Source: QHXQ01 sp963788965 (lineage in GTDB: Bacteria > Acidobacteriota > Blastocatellia > Pyrinomonadales > Pyrinomonadaceae). From it: a stretch of DNA of 64,000 nt. The notes under the pieces are model-generated. The model was not told where the DNA came from. It saw only the letters and a program-made list of their open reading frames with translations, and searched no databases. Both the position numbers and the translations under genes were made by a program. This document shows, in pieces, positions 36,723 through 46,554 of this stretch. The stretch's first letter is position 1. The number at the start of each line of letters is the position of its first letter. The DNA lies in NCBI GenBank assembly GCA_963788965.1, contig CAWBIK010000005.1:496001-560000 (forward strand), in the 5' to 3' direction.

Positions 36723-37772
36723 TCAGCGCCGGGTGCGGCGCGGGCGGCCACTTTGATAGACGCGTTGCGGTCTGACGGTGGCGAGCACGCGGCGTGTGCC
36801 GCGCACGCTGCGCCCGCGCTCGGCCGTGACGAGCAGATCGAACTGTTCGGCGTCCACGCCGACGGCGCGGACGTAGGTGTCGGCGCTGTTCAAGCCCGTG
36901 CGCGGCAGACTGCCGAGATAGTGTGCGCTGCCCGTGGGCGTCGTCGCCCACAACACGTAACGATTCGCGCCGAAGCGCGCGGGCGGCGGTACACGCTGGA
37001 AACGCGCGCGCACGTAAGCCGTCCCCGCGGCGGCCGTCACGCGCGCAAACCCGCGCGCCCGCCGGACTGAACGGCGCACGCCGACGAGCGTTAACTCACG
37101 CGCGCCCGCGTCCGTCGCCAATGTCTCATCAATCCCTGCGTAAAAGTCTGCCGCTACGGTGCTCGTGGCGACGCGGCGAGCGCGCACAATCGGCCGCGCC
37201 GGTGCGGGCGTGTATGCGGCGGGCGGCATCGTTGCGCGCACAGGCGGCGCGGTGTTGCGCGGGCGCACGACAGCGGGCGCGGGAAAGAGCGCGGCGACTT
37301 CGTTGGCGCGGGTGGAGAAGACGGGCGCGCCGCCCGGATGATCGGCCTGCGCGGTCTGCTCGGCCGTGACGATCAGACTGTAGCGGTCGAACCCTGTGGG
37401 GTGCGCGAACTCAAGCATGGCACTGCCGCGCGCGTCGCGGCGCAACTCGCCGAGCCGCATGATGCGTCCGCCCGTCGCCCAGACCAAATAGACGCGGGCG
37501 CGCGGGGCGACACTGCCGGGCGGCGGCAAGTTCGACGCCGTTAGGCGCACGCGCCCGCCGCCCGCCGTCGGCTCAATCTCCAAACGCGCCGCCGCGCCCG
37601 ACGCGAACGAGCGCAGCGGCAACAGCATGTGCGCCTGTTGCAGCGCGCCGCTCGACGCGCCGCTACCGCCGGCCGCCGTGCCATCAGTCGCCCACCAGAG
37701 CGCCGCCGCGCACACGCACGCCAGCGCACACCAGCCAACGCCTCGCCCCATGAGCCTGCGTCTCTCAGTCAT
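36723..37772 (-). CDS. Secreted protein with duplicated RskA-like beta domain
   Basis: 349 residues, with an N-terminal hydrophobic segment (GWCALACVCAAALWWATDG) that is a signal peptide or anchor. Two similar domains follow. One has VYLVWATGGRIMRLGELRRD and SLIVTAEQTAQ. The other has RYVLWATTPTGSAHYLGSLP and DLLVTAERGRSV. The WAT-LG-VTAE pattern is reminiscent of the extracytoplasmic beta domain of anti-sigma-K factors, but no sigma-binding domain is visible. A Pro/Arg-rich linker (about 185-225) joins the repeats. The role is unknown. It ends C-terminally in a basic stretch (GRPRRTRR). Confidence 0.62.
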   Translation of the reverse strand: MTERRRLMGRGVGWCALACVCAAALWWATDGTAAGGSGASSGALQQAHMLLPLRSFASGAAARLEIEPTAGGGRVRLTASNLPPPGSVAPRARVYLVWATGGRIMRLGELRRDARGSAMLEFAHPTGFDRYSLIVTAEQTAQADHPGGAPVFSTRANEVAALFPAPAVVRPRNTAPPVRATMPPAAYTPAPARPIVRARRVATSTVAADFYAGIDETLATDAGARELTLVGVRRSVRRARGFARVTAAAGTAYVRARFQRVPPPARFGANRYVLWATTPTGSAHYLGSLPRTGLNSADTYVRAVGVDAEQFDLLVTAERGRSVRGTRRVLATVRPQRVYQSGRPRRTRR

Positions 37773-38065
37773 GCTGCTTTAAGACCTACTGCCGAATTAT
37801 TGGAACGGGAACGCGCGAGAGCTTAGCACCAACTTTGCGAAAGCAAAAGAGAGGACTGCGCCCGCGCGTTGAAATTTCAAAGGGCACGCGCAAATTTGAT
37901 CGCAAACATACTTGACGCACACTGTCGCCGCATAGCAAAGTTAATCTGTGCCCCGCGCGGCACGGACTTGAAGACAGTCAGGCCGTGAGTTATGCGCCAC
38001 GCACCTCACTGTGCGGCGCGATGGAAAGATGCACCAGCCAGTTCCCGCCAGCGAAAGGGGAAATC

Positions 38066-39334
38066 ATGTTCACACCGGGCCGCTTTCATAGTTCTATTAA
38101 CAGATCAAAATCTGTCCGCACAACGTTGCTCGCCCTTGTCGTGGCGTGCGCGTGGTTGTGGCCCGCGCGGGCTGCGGCAGTAACGACGTTTCAGAGCGGC
38201 ATCGTGCAGTTTACCCAGACCGTCTATATTGTGGACGAGAACGTTGTCGGCGCGACCTTGACGGTGACGCGCAGCGGCGATACTTCAAGCGTCGTCTCGG
38301 TCGATTATGCGACCGTCGATAACTCTGCGGCCGTGCGGTGTGATGACACGACGACGCTGCCCGGCGTCGCCTTCGCCCGTTGCGATTACGCGACGTGGGT
38401 TGACACCTTGACGTTCGCCGTCGGCGAGACGCAGAAGTTCATCACCGTGCCGATCATCGACGATACGCACGTCGAGCCACAGGAATCTTTTCAAGTGCAG
38501 TTGAGCAACCTGCGCGGCAACGCGACGTTCGGCGCGCTCGCGTCAACCAGAGTCACGATCAACAACAACGACCGCGCGGGGCTGCCGAACCCGATTGACA
38601 CGAACACGTTCTTCGTCCGCCAGCACTATCTTGATTTCCTCTCGCGCGAACCCGACACGCAGGGCTTCAACGCGTGGGTGAATCTCTTGAACAACTGCTC
38701 GAACGTCAACAACAATCCGGCCTGTGATCGCGTCACCGTGTCATCGTCCTTCTTCGGCTCGCAGGAATTTCAACTCAAAGGTTTCTTCGTCTTCCGCTTC
38801 TACAAGCTCGCCTTCAATCGCCTGCCCGACTACCTTGAGATCATTCCCGACATGCGCCGCGTCACCGGGCAAACTTCGGCCGAGGTCTTTCAGAAACGCG
38901 CCACTTACACCAACGCATTCGTGCAACGACAAGAGTTCGTGAACCTCTACGACGCACTCTCAAACGCAAACTACGTCTCAACACTCATGGGTCGCTACAA
39001 CCTGACATCGATCACGACGCCCGACCCGGCCGCGCCCGACGGCACACAGAAGGTGACGTTGACCAGCACCGATCTCGTCAATCGCTTGAACGCTGCGACG
39101 CTCACGCGCGCACAGGTCCTACGCGCCATCGTGCAATCAGACGAAGTGAGTTTGGCCGAATACAACAACGCGTTCGTAGCGATGCAGTACTTCGGTTACT
39201 TGCGCCGGAATCCCGACCCGGCCGGCTTTCAGGGCTGGCTCAATTTTCTCGCGGCTAATCCCGGCGACTTCCGCACAATGGTGCGCGGCTTCGTGGACTC
39301 AATCGAGTATCGCCTCAGATTCGGCAGTAATTAA
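38066..39334 (+). CDS. Secreted Calx-beta and DUF4214 domain protein
   Basis: 422 residues. ATG follows GAAAGGGGAAA; the longer in-frame start at 37985 lacks this. A signal peptide (TTLLALVVACAWLWPARAAA) comes first. A Calx-beta domain follows (VYIVDENVVGATLTVTRSGD, ending INNNDRAG), and then a DUF4214 region with two FVRQHYLDFLSREPD / YFGYLRRNPDPAGFQGW repeats. DUF4214 is common in secreted surface proteins of several phyla and is thought to bind or anchor to the envelope; its activity is not established. Ca-binding by the Calx-beta fold is family knowledge only. The gene is intact and transcribed alone. Confidence 0.84.
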   Translation: MFTPGRFHSSINRSKSVRTTLLALVVACAWLWPARAAAVTTFQSGIVQFTQTVYIVDENVVGATLTVTRSGDTSSVVSVDYATVDNSAAVRCDDTTTLPGVAFARCDYATWVDTLTFAVGETQKFITVPIIDDTHVEPQESFQVQLSNLRGNATFGALASTRVTINNNDRAGLPNPIDTNTFFVRQHYLDFLSREPDTQGFNAWVNLLNNCSNVNNNPACDRVTVSSSFFGSQEFQLKGFFVFRFYKLAFNRLPDYLEIIPDMRRVTGQTSAEVFQKRATYTNAFVQRQEFVNLYDALSNANYVSTLMGRYNLTSITTPDPAAPDGTQKVTLTSTDLVNRLNAATLTRAQVLRAIVQSDEVSLAEYNNAFVAMQYFGYLRRNPDPAGFQGWLNFLAANPGDFRTMVRGFVDSIEYRLRFGSN

Positions 39335-39381
39335 ATAGACTCGTCGGCCGAGTCGTCGCACTTGTTGCGTTGTCTATTGGG

Positions 39382-42354
39382 TTAGTCGCTCGCGGCTTGT
39401 AAGCGGGCGCGCGCCTGTACGGTGGGCAGGGTGATGCGGAATGTTGTGCCGCGCCCCGGTGCGCTGTGGACGGTGATGTGGCCGGAATGTTCCTGCACGA
39501 TGCCGTAGCTGACGGCGAGGCCCAAGCCTGTGCCGCGCCCGACGCCCTTCGTGGTGAAGAACGGATCGTAGATGCGCGCGACGTTTTCGGGCGCGATGCC
39601 GAGGCCCGTGTCCGCGATCTCGACGACGGCTACGTCGTTTTCGAGTGTGGTCGAGATCGTGATGCGCCCGCCGGCAGGCAGCGCATCGCGCGCGTTTAGC
39701 AGTAGATTCGTGAAGACCTGTTGGAGTTTGCCGCTGTTGCCGTAAGTCGGCGGCAGGGCCGGATCATAGGCGCGCTCGATCTCGATGCGCCCTTGCCGCA
39801 GTTGCGGCTCTAAGAGTTGCAGCGTGTCGTCAAGCACGAGGTTGAGATCGGTTGCGCCGAACTCGGTCACAGAACCCGTGCGCGAGAAGTTGAGCAGGTT
39901 ATTGACGATGCCGGTGGCACGCTCGGTCTGCCGATGAATCTTTTGCAAGAGTGCGTGCTTCGGATCGGTGTCGGCGAGCATCCCCAACAACATCTGCGTG
40001 TAGCTTGAGACTCCTGTGAGCGGCGTGTTGATCTCGTGTGCGACGCCGGCCGCCAGCAGACCGATGGACGATAACTTCTCGCGCTGCTGCAACTGTTCTT
40101 CGAGCCGCACGCGCCCGGTCACGTCTTCGAGGACGACGAGTGCGCCCGTGTGTGCGCCGCTCGCGGTGCGGCGCAAAGGCGCGATGGCAATGTTGAGGAT
40201 GAGCGAGCGGCCTTGTTGCGTCGCGGTGTGCAGCTTATAGATGTGGCGCACATCGGCGAGCGCCCACGCGTCCGTGCCTAAGACCTGTTGCAACGTCTCG
40301 GCGAAGTCGTCGGCGAACAGGTCTTCGACGTGCTGGTTGAGCGCCTCGTCGCGGCCGATGCCGAACAACTCTTCGAGCGCGCTGTTGCAGCCCGTGATGC
40401 AACCTTTGGGATCGACGGCAAGCAGCCCGACGTTGATCGATTCGATGATCGACTCGTTGAACTCTTTCAACGCCTCAAGCTCGGTCGCGCGCTCATGCTG
40501 TTCTTGATAGAGCAGACTGTTCTCGATGGCCACGGCGACATAGCCCGACACGGTGCGCAGGATTTCGAGGTCTTCGGACGAGAGCAGGTCGCCGCCCGTC
40601 GAGCGCCCCAAACCAATCACGGCGACCATGCGCCCGCGCACGACGCATGGCACGTAGTAGTGCAGCGTGCGGCGCACGTAGCCAGCGGCCGTTGCGTCAA
40701 TCGGCTCGATGTCGTCGGCGCGCACGATGCCGGTGGCGGCCGAGTGCGCGCGGATCATCTCGCGGAAATCGGCCGGCGTGCTCAACGCGTTGCCGAGGCC
40801 GACGGCACGCGCGACGCGATAACCCGACGGCGCGCTCGTGTCCTCGATGAAGATGGCGATGCGCGCGACGCCCAATACTTGTTGCAGGCGGCTCACCAGC
40901 GCGTCGAGCAGCGGATCGAGTGTCGTCGCGGTGGACAACGTGCGGCCGAAGTCGAGCAGTCCTTGTCGCAGGTCGTAACGCTCGCCGTAGAAGAGACGGT
41001 CGATGCGCTCCTGCAAGAAGTTCTTGAGCGGCGCGGCGCTCATCACGATGGCGGCCATGCCAAGCACCGAGACGATCACACGCAGGGTGACGACGCCGGG
41101 CGTCATCGCGCCGCCGAAGGCGTAGAGGCCGGCGACATAGACGACCGAGCCGAGCATAAGCGCGATGGTCAGCGTCGTCAGCGCATAGACCGCTGCGCGG
41201 CGCACCACCACGTCCACGTCCATCAAGCGATAACGCACGACCGAATTGCCGAACGTCAAAGGGATCAGCACGAGCGGCACGACGGCCGCATCCGTCAACC
41301 AGCGGCGCGTCTCAACGTCGGCGGCGGTGGCGGCGCGCGGATCGCCGAACAGGTAGCCGATGGCGTAGAGCAACGTGAACGGCGCGATGGCTAGGACCGA
41401 TCCCCACACGACCCATTTCAACTGTTGACGCACGACCGCATTCTTGCTCAACCAGAACCGCCGGATCAGTATCGTCGCACCAACTAAGAGCGCGACGACC
41501 AGATGCGCGAAATTGGCTGTGTACAATCCACGGATCACATCGTCGGAGAAAGCCGGCGTGCGGACGTGTAGGACATATTGAATCTCATCCTGAAAGTGGA
41601 TGATGGTCGTGAGCAGGCTCAGACAGATCGCGGGCACGTAGAGCAACGCGGCGGGCCAGCGGCGACGCTCGAAGAGTTGGCGGCGGACAGGATAGATCGC
41701 GCAGAAGTGTAGAAAGAGCGGCGCGAAGAAAATGTAGGCCACGTTGTCCAGAAAGGCGATGAACTTGTCTAAGTCTTCATAGAGGCCGATAGGCTTGTAA
41801 GCGTGGAAGACGAAGGCGGCCAGACAGAGCGTGGTGAAGTGCAGCACGAAGGGCGCGCGCCCGCCCTGTTTGAATAGGACAAAGAGGCCGACTAATAGAT
41901 ACACGACGCCGATGAAGTTGATGTAATAGTCGCGCGTCGTGCGATTCGGGATCGGGCTGAGGTCGGAGAGATAGATGTCGTAATAGCGCGTATCGGCCGG
42001 GAAGGACGGCCGCTCGACCCGGTAAACTAAGCGCCCGCCCGCACGGTTCGCCTCTTCAAGATAAATCTGGACATCGGTGGCGGCGACGACCGGCTCGAAG
42101 TTCACTTCGTCGGTGCTGACGGCGATGAGATGGTCGCCGGGTTGGAGGCCCAACACCCCGGCGCGGCTCGCGGGCGCGTTCGGCGCGACCGAGTGCGCGA
42201 AGATGCCTTGCGGTGTCTGCCGCCACTCGACGCCATCGGTCAAAGGCGGCTGGTGCGTGAGGCGCTGCGCGAAGTTGAGTGCGCCGGCCGCGACGAGCAA
42301 AGCCGTCGCCAGCAGCAACACCCAAGTTCCGATTGTCAGCACCGATCCCTTCAC
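39382..42354 (-). CDS. Membrane sensor histidine kinase with PDZ, GAF and PAS domains
   Basis: 990 residues. After one N-terminal membrane helix (VLTIGTWVLLLATALLVAAG) comes a PDZ-like domain (residues about 40-120, with LGLQPGDHLIAVSTDE), then eight or so further membrane helices to about 470. A GAF domain (about 495-630) and a PAS domain (about 645-755, LLAVDPKGCITGCNSALEEL) follow. The HisKA phospho-acceptor is His773 in VAHEINTPLTG, and the ATPase has N and G boxes TNLLLNARDAL and ADTGLGIAPEN and GRGTGLGLAVS. An extracytoplasmic PDZ is unusual in kinases and suggests sensing of envelope proteins or peptides. The NtrC-type regulator at 35114-36517 is a plausible partner. Confidence 0.9.
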   Translation of the reverse strand: MKGSVLTIGTWVLLLATALLVAAGALNFAQRLTHQPPLTDGVEWRQTPQGIFAHSVAPNAPASRAGVLGLQPGDHLIAVSTDEVNFEPVVAATDVQIYLEEANRAGGRLVYRVERPSFPADTRYYDIYLSDLSPIPNRTTRDYYINFIGVVYLLVGLFVLFKQGGRAPFVLHFTTLCLAAFVFHAYKPIGLYEDLDKFIAFLDNVAYIFFAPLFLHFCAIYPVRRQLFERRRWPAALLYVPAICLSLLTTIIHFQDEIQYVLHVRTPAFSDDVIRGLYTANFAHLVVALLVGATILIRRFWLSKNAVVRQQLKWVVWGSVLAIAPFTLLYAIGYLFGDPRAATAADVETRRWLTDAAVVPLVLIPLTFGNSVVRYRLMDVDVVVRRAAVYALTTLTIALMLGSVVYVAGLYAFGGAMTPGVVTLRVIVSVLGMAAIVMSAAPLKNFLQERIDRLFYGERYDLRQGLLDFGRTLSTATTLDPLLDALVSRLQQVLGVARIAIFIEDTSAPSGYRVARAVGLGNALSTPADFREMIRAHSAATGIVRADDIEPIDATAAGYVRRTLHYYVPCVVRGRMVAVIGLGRSTGGDLLSSEDLEILRTVSGYVAVAIENSLLYQEQHERATELEALKEFNESIIESINVGLLAVDPKGCITGCNSALEELFGIGRDEALNQHVEDLFADDFAETLQQVLGTDAWALADVRHIYKLHTATQQGRSLILNIAIAPLRRTASGAHTGALVVLEDVTGRVRLEEQLQQREKLSSIGLLAAGVAHEINTPLTGVSSYTQMLLGMLADTDPKHALLQKIHRQTERATGIVNNLLNFSRTGSVTEFGATDLNLVLDDTLQLLEPQLRQGRIEIERAYDPALPPTYGNSGKLQQVFTNLLLNARDALPAGGRITISTTLENDVAVVEIADTGLGIAPENVARIYDPFFTTKGVGRGTGLGLAVSYGIVQEHSGHITVHSAPGRGTTFRITLPTVQARARLQAASD

Positions 42355-42504
42355 GGCTTAGAACCTCGCGCCCGTCCTGCTAAACCGATACAATAAAAGC
42401 AATTGATGTTCCAGTTGGCGCGTCGTTGACAGGCGCAGGTTTCGCCCGAAAATACGCTGGCCGCGATCCGATTTTTCGTATATCTCCGAGATTTTGGAGA
42501 GATG

Positions 42505-42590
42505 AAAAGCAGTGGCAAGTAAGAAGTGACGAGTGACGAGTTAGAAAACTTTTGCTCGTCACTCGTCACTTCTCACTTGCCACTGCTTTT
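42505..42590. repeat. Palindromic element, GTGACGA type, 36-bp arms with one mismatch
   Basis: Arms 42505-42540 and 42555-42590 begin AAAAGCAGTGGCAAGT and repeat the 7-base unit GTGACGA twice. The 14-base loop is TTAGAAAACTTTTG. The right end runs into the stop codon (TTTTAA) of the beta-barrel gene at 42589. Confidence 0.92.
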
Positions 42591-44358
42591 AAAATCTGAC
42601 CGAGATGCCGCCGCGCACAGAGCGACGCGTGCTGCCGACGAGGATGAACGTGTCGCCGTCCTCAACGCCGGTTTGCGCGTCGAGCAGGTTGCGTGCGTCC
42701 ACCACAGCTTCGGCGCGCAGGGGCAGCCCGAAGGTCGGCAAGTCTTGCGTGACAAGGATGCTCAAGCTGGGATCGAAGACGGCGAGGCGGCCGGCGAACG
42801 GGTCGATGGCGAAGACGGACGCGCCCGGCGAGAAGCGCAGCACGGTGCGGACGCGCGTGCCCGGTCGTATGTCCGAGTCGAGTTGCGCCGCCGCCGTCTG
42901 GAAGAAACCGTTGTGGAACATCTGATCGGGCGCGCTGCCCACGTTGAGCGCGCCCGGTGCGAGCGCCTGACCGCGCCCGATTGCATAACCGGCCCGCGCT
43001 TGCAGGAACTTGCCGAGTCGCCGCGTATAGACCACGCGCAGACCGCGCGCTCCGCCCTGCTGATTCGCCACGCTCAACAGCGTCGCGCCGTTCTCACCGC
43101 TGAACGAGTCAATCGGCACGTTCAAGAGGCCGACGCCGCGCCCGTCCGTCGTGTCGAAGAAGGCGGTCGCCTCCACGCTTGATTTGTCGTCAAGCACGCG
43201 CTCGACGCCGAACTCAAGCCGCTGGCTGCGCTCCATCACCGCGCGCCCGTCCACGAACGCCACAGTCTGCTCGTCGAACTCAGGAAAGACCACCGCGCCG
43301 TCTTCCAAGTTGGCGACCGACTGCGCGCCCGTCGAGCGGTCGCCCGGCGCATAGCCGAACGTCAAACGCGTGCGCCCGTTGGCCATGAACTCGAAGCCGA
43401 CGCGCGGGCTGATCGCATCAGCACCCTGCGCGCCGAGGAAGCGCGAATAATCAAGCCCAAGCACGACCACAACACCATCGCGCACGATCCACTCGTCCAC
43501 CGCGCGCACGGACATCTGATTGAGCGTGGCGCGGCCATCTTGTGCTTTGAATAAGGGCATCGTTGCGCCGCCGAGCGTGGCGCTGACGCGATGCTTGTCG
43601 CCCGCGCGCAGGCGCGCTGTCGTCTCAAGCCGCGCGAGCGAGTTCGTGCCGAGTTGACCGCTGAAGATCAGTTCGACCGTCTCACTCGCGGGCGTGGCGA
43701 CGGCGAAGTTCAGCCCCGTGTAAGCGGGCGCGAATGGATTCGACGAAGCAGCCGTGAACGTCTCGACCACGCCATGCACGGGCCGGCGCGTGCCATCCGC
43801 CGACGAGAGCAACATGCCCTCGGCGATCTGTGCTTCGGCCTCGGCCGCTGCGGCGCGTGCGTCTTCAACCGCCGCTAACGTGTCGTCTTCGCCTTCGTTC
43901 GCTTGAAAGATCGTGCGGTGAGCTTGCGCGGCGCGCAGACGCCACTTGGGATCGTTGCGGTCGCCGCGTCGCTCAGGCGCGGTGCGGCCCTGACCGAGTG
44001 GGACAAGGTTGAAACGATAGATTAATTCGTCTGATGGATTGACTTGAACGGCGGTGAAGCTAACGGTGTCGAAGCCTTCGGCGATAGCTGTCAGGACATA
44101 ACGGCCGGGCGCGATGCGTGCCGTGTACGAGCCGTCCGCGCCGCTGCGCGTCTGCTTGATAACCTCGGTTGCGCCGTCGCGCAGCAGTTGGACCAGCGCG
44201 CCCGCGAGCGGTCGGCCCCGGTTATCGCGCACCGAGCCGCTGACCGTGCCCAGTCGGCGTGCGCCGCCCGCGCCGTAGGTGGGCGCGTGGTGCGCAGCCG
44301 CGAGCACGAGCGTAAAAGCGAAGAGCGATAGCCCTGCCCGCCTTAAGTTGTATCTCAT
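42589..44358 (-). CDS. Outer-membrane beta-barrel protein with carboxypeptidase regulatory-like N-terminus
   Basis: 589 residues with a signal peptide (LSLFAFTLVLAAAHHAPTYG), then a carboxypeptidase-regulatory-like beta domain (TVSGSVRDNRGRPLAGALVQ). A helical linker follows (AAVEDARAAAAEAEAQIAEG). The rest is alternating beta-strand sequence ending GISVRF with a C-terminal Phe, the mark of an outer-membrane barrel. It resembles TonB-dependent receptors, but no TonB plug domain is visible, so it is probably a plugless barrel fused to a CRL module. The transported or bound substrate is unknown. The stop codon overlaps the palindrome 42505-42590. Confidence 0.76.
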   Translation of the reverse strand: MRYNLRRAGLSLFAFTLVLAAAHHAPTYGAGGARRLGTVSGSVRDNRGRPLAGALVQLLRDGATEVIKQTRSGADGSYTARIAPGRYVLTAIAEGFDTVSFTAVQVNPSDELIYRFNLVPLGQGRTAPERRGDRNDPKWRLRAAQAHRTIFQANEGEDDTLAAVEDARAAAAEAEAQIAEGMLLSSADGTRRPVHGVVETFTAASSNPFAPAYTGLNFAVATPASETVELIFSGQLGTNSLARLETTARLRAGDKHRVSATLGGATMPLFKAQDGRATLNQMSVRAVDEWIVRDGVVVVLGLDYSRFLGAQGADAISPRVGFEFMANGRTRLTFGYAPGDRSTGAQSVANLEDGAVVFPEFDEQTVAFVDGRAVMERSQRLEFGVERVLDDKSSVEATAFFDTTDGRGVGLLNVPIDSFSGENGATLLSVANQQGGARGLRVVYTRRLGKFLQARAGYAIGRGQALAPGALNVGSAPDQMFHNGFFQTAAAQLDSDIRPGTRVRTVLRFSPGASVFAIDPFAGRLAVFDPSLSILVTQDLPTFGLPLRAEAVVDARNLLDAQTGVEDGDTFILVGSTRRSVRGGISVRF

Positions 44359-44756
44359 AGCACCGAAACCTCCCGGCGTGCGCCCGCTCGCGGGAGACGA
44401 GTTCGTCTGGGCGCGCGTCTCAAGCGATCTCTGTCAGTGGCCCCCGGTTCGCGGTACGAGGTGGTGCGAAGCGCCCTGACGGCTTCACCGGCTTCTGCTG
44501 CCGCAGCCTGTCGTGACCATATTGGCGCTGGCCGCTTGAGCGAAGGTGACATTCTCTAACTATCGCAAAGTTGTGTCAAGCAGGCTGTTCGCCCACACCG
44601 GGTCGGCTCGAACTGACAGTTTAGTTCACACGCTACGATGCACGCTTGCGCGGTCGCGTTTTCCAGCCTCACTTTAATTAGTGCAGACGTGTTTGCAGCG
44701 ACAGCGCAAAAGATGTGCCGACAACTTCGCTGGCTGTGGCGGAGTGTTGCTGTGCG
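44359..44756. other. 398-base non-coding interval
   Basis: It lies between the start of the beta-barrel gene and the end of the radical SAM gene. No convincing ORF, hairpin terminator or repeat was found. It should carry the promoter of the barrel gene, but I see no clear -10/-35 boxes. Confidence 0.5.
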
Positions 44757-46260
44757 TTAGGCGCGCGGCAGGTGTTTGAGCACACGGCGGACGGCCTTGC
44801 GGGCGGCGCGCACTTTCTTTTCGTATGCGAGCGCGAGCGCAGACACGTCTCCGGCGCAATGTGGGCATACGGTCGTGTGCGGCTTGATGTAGCGGTTGCA
44901 GCCACGACATAAAATGAACGGCGGCGGGAGCGCGTGCGCTTGATCCGAGACTTTCTGCGCCGTGCGTTTCCCGGCCGACTTGATCTGCACAAGCGGCTGC
45001 GCCACGACCGCAAGCGGGGCTGCGGTGGGTGCGGCGGCTTGTGTGGCCGGTGCGTCGTCAACGGATTCCAACAACAGTTCAAAGCGGCCGTGGTCGAAGG
45101 GTTGACCGGGCGGCGGCTCGACGCGCTCGATGCGCTCGCGCTGACCGCGCTTGGATAGTTCGAGCGCGCGATGATGACAGTAAGGGTTGTTGCCTGCGCG
45201 GCCGAACAGTACGTGCGTCGTCCACGTGCAGCCCGCGCGGCACACGTCGGCGTAGTAGCAAGTGCGACAGAAGCCCCAGAGGTCATCGACCGTGCGTGTG
45301 CGCGTGAAACTCAGTTCGGGCGTCTTAAACCAGATGTCTTCGAGCGACAGGTCGCGTATGTTGCCCCCGGCGTAAGTCGTGGTGGGCAGCGACGGGCAGC
45401 CTTTGATTGTGCCGTCGGCTTCGATGCCCATCGTGTTCTCGCCGGCATTGCAACTCGACCAGTGGACGCGCTCGTCGCCGCTGCCGCGCCACACGGATTC
45501 GTAAGGGCCGAAGTAGCCGATGTTGTTGCCCGGTTGCAGCAACAGCCCGCGCCCGACGCCTTCGCGGTAGAGTTCCGCGATGAGCGGCATCAACTCCAAC
45601 AGGTCGTATGGTTGCAGCAAGAGTTCCGGGATTGTCGGCCGCGCGCCCCATTGCGACCGTCAACTGTACTTGCCAGTTGCGCGCGCCCGCTTCGATGAAG
45701 CGGTTCAGCAGCTCGCGCAGTTGCGGGATGACCTGTGCTGTGATCTGTGTGTTGACGCTGGTGGTCAGACCGTACTCGCGCATCAGGCGCAACGCCTTGA
45801 AGGCCGCGTCGAACGAACCTTTGACGCCGCGCAGTTGATCGTGCAACTCAGGCAAGCCGTCGATGGAGACGCCGCCCGCTTGCAGTCCGGCCTCGGCCGC
45901 TTGTCTGATGCGTTCTTCGCTCAGGTGCAGTCCGCCCGTCTGCATTGTGCAGTTCATGCCTTGCGCGCGAATTTCGCGGATCAACTCGATCCAATCGCGG
46001 CGCAGGTAAGCTTCGCCGCCGATGATCGTCACCTCACGCGTGCCGAGTCGTGCCATCTGCCGGATGAGGTCGAAGCATTCCTCGGTTGAGAGTTCGCCGG
46101 TGCGGCGCTTCCCGGCGCGCGACCCGCAGTGCTGGCACTTCAGGTCGCACGCCAGAGTGATCTCCCAGACCACATGGACGGGTTTGAGCGCGGCGCGATC
46201 TTCTTCGGAGAGAAAGCGCCGCGGCTCCTCTGCAACTTGGCCGTCCGTGAGCGTGAGCAA
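44757..46260 (-). CDS. Radical SAM/SPASM peptide-modifying enzyme with C-terminal zinc ribbon (frameshift near 45633)
   Basis: The N-terminal radical SAM core has the 4Fe-4S motif CDLKCQHC (Cys38, Cys42, Cys45 counting from the TTG start), then EVTIIGGEAYLRRDWIEL. At about 45633 CCCGG should read CCGG to continue the frame into LLLQPYDLLELMPLIAEL. The SPASM domain has Cys in WSSCNAGENTMGIEADG, GCPSLP, and CRTCYYADVCRAGC. A C-terminal zinc ribbon (CRGCNRYIKPHTTVCPHC) follows a Pro/Ala linker. SPASM enzymes act on peptides such as RiPP precursors. TTG at 46260 is the start, with AAGGGG upstream. It begins 5 bases after the last of three paralogous small-protein genes. Confidence 0.82.
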
Positions 46261-46264
46261 GTGG

Positions 46265-46493
46265 CTACCCCTTTGCAGTCTTTTTGTCGAGCGCCTTGAG
46301 CGCGGTCTGAACTTCCTTGAGATACGCGCGCGCCTCTGTGGCGAGTTGCCGCATCTCGGCGGGGTCGCCCGACGCGATAGCTTTATCAATCGCTACCCCG
46401 TAGAGCGGTCGCGGACGCCTGCTGGCTGTGCTGGCGGCCTTTCTTGCCCGCCGCTTTCTTCGTACTCTTCTTTGCAGCTTTCTTTGTGGCCAT
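46265..46493 (-). CDS. Small protein C, DUF1843-like, radical SAM-associated (frameshift near 46405)
   Basis: About 76 residues. MATKKAAKKSTKKAAGKKGR is a Lys/Ala-rich leader, preceded by GGAGAAGG. The frame then shifts at about 46405 and continues PLYGVAIDKAIASGDPAEMR, then QLATEARAYLKEVQTALKAL, ending KKTAKG. It shares the YGVxI...G[DN]xxEMR[RQ]xA pattern with the two upstream genes. That core resembles DUF1843, from memory of the family. It stops 5 bases before the radical SAM start and is probably in the same operon. A substrate or scaffold of that enzyme is the natural guess. Confidence 0.68.
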
Positions 46494-46554
46494 TGCCTTC
46501 TCCTATGTGGGTGTGTTCAGTTGCGTCGGAGTGATGCAGATGCGCGGGCAGTCG

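Noticed and set aside
36723..37772. Anti-sigma factor
   Set aside because: The beta domains resemble the outer part of RskA, but there is no cytoplasmic sigma-binding domain and no sigma factor gene next to it.
40288..41394. 368-codon plus-strand ORF opposite the histidine kinase
   Set aside because: It is a shadow of the kinase gene: no ribosome site, low-complexity Arg/Asp/His sequence, no family.
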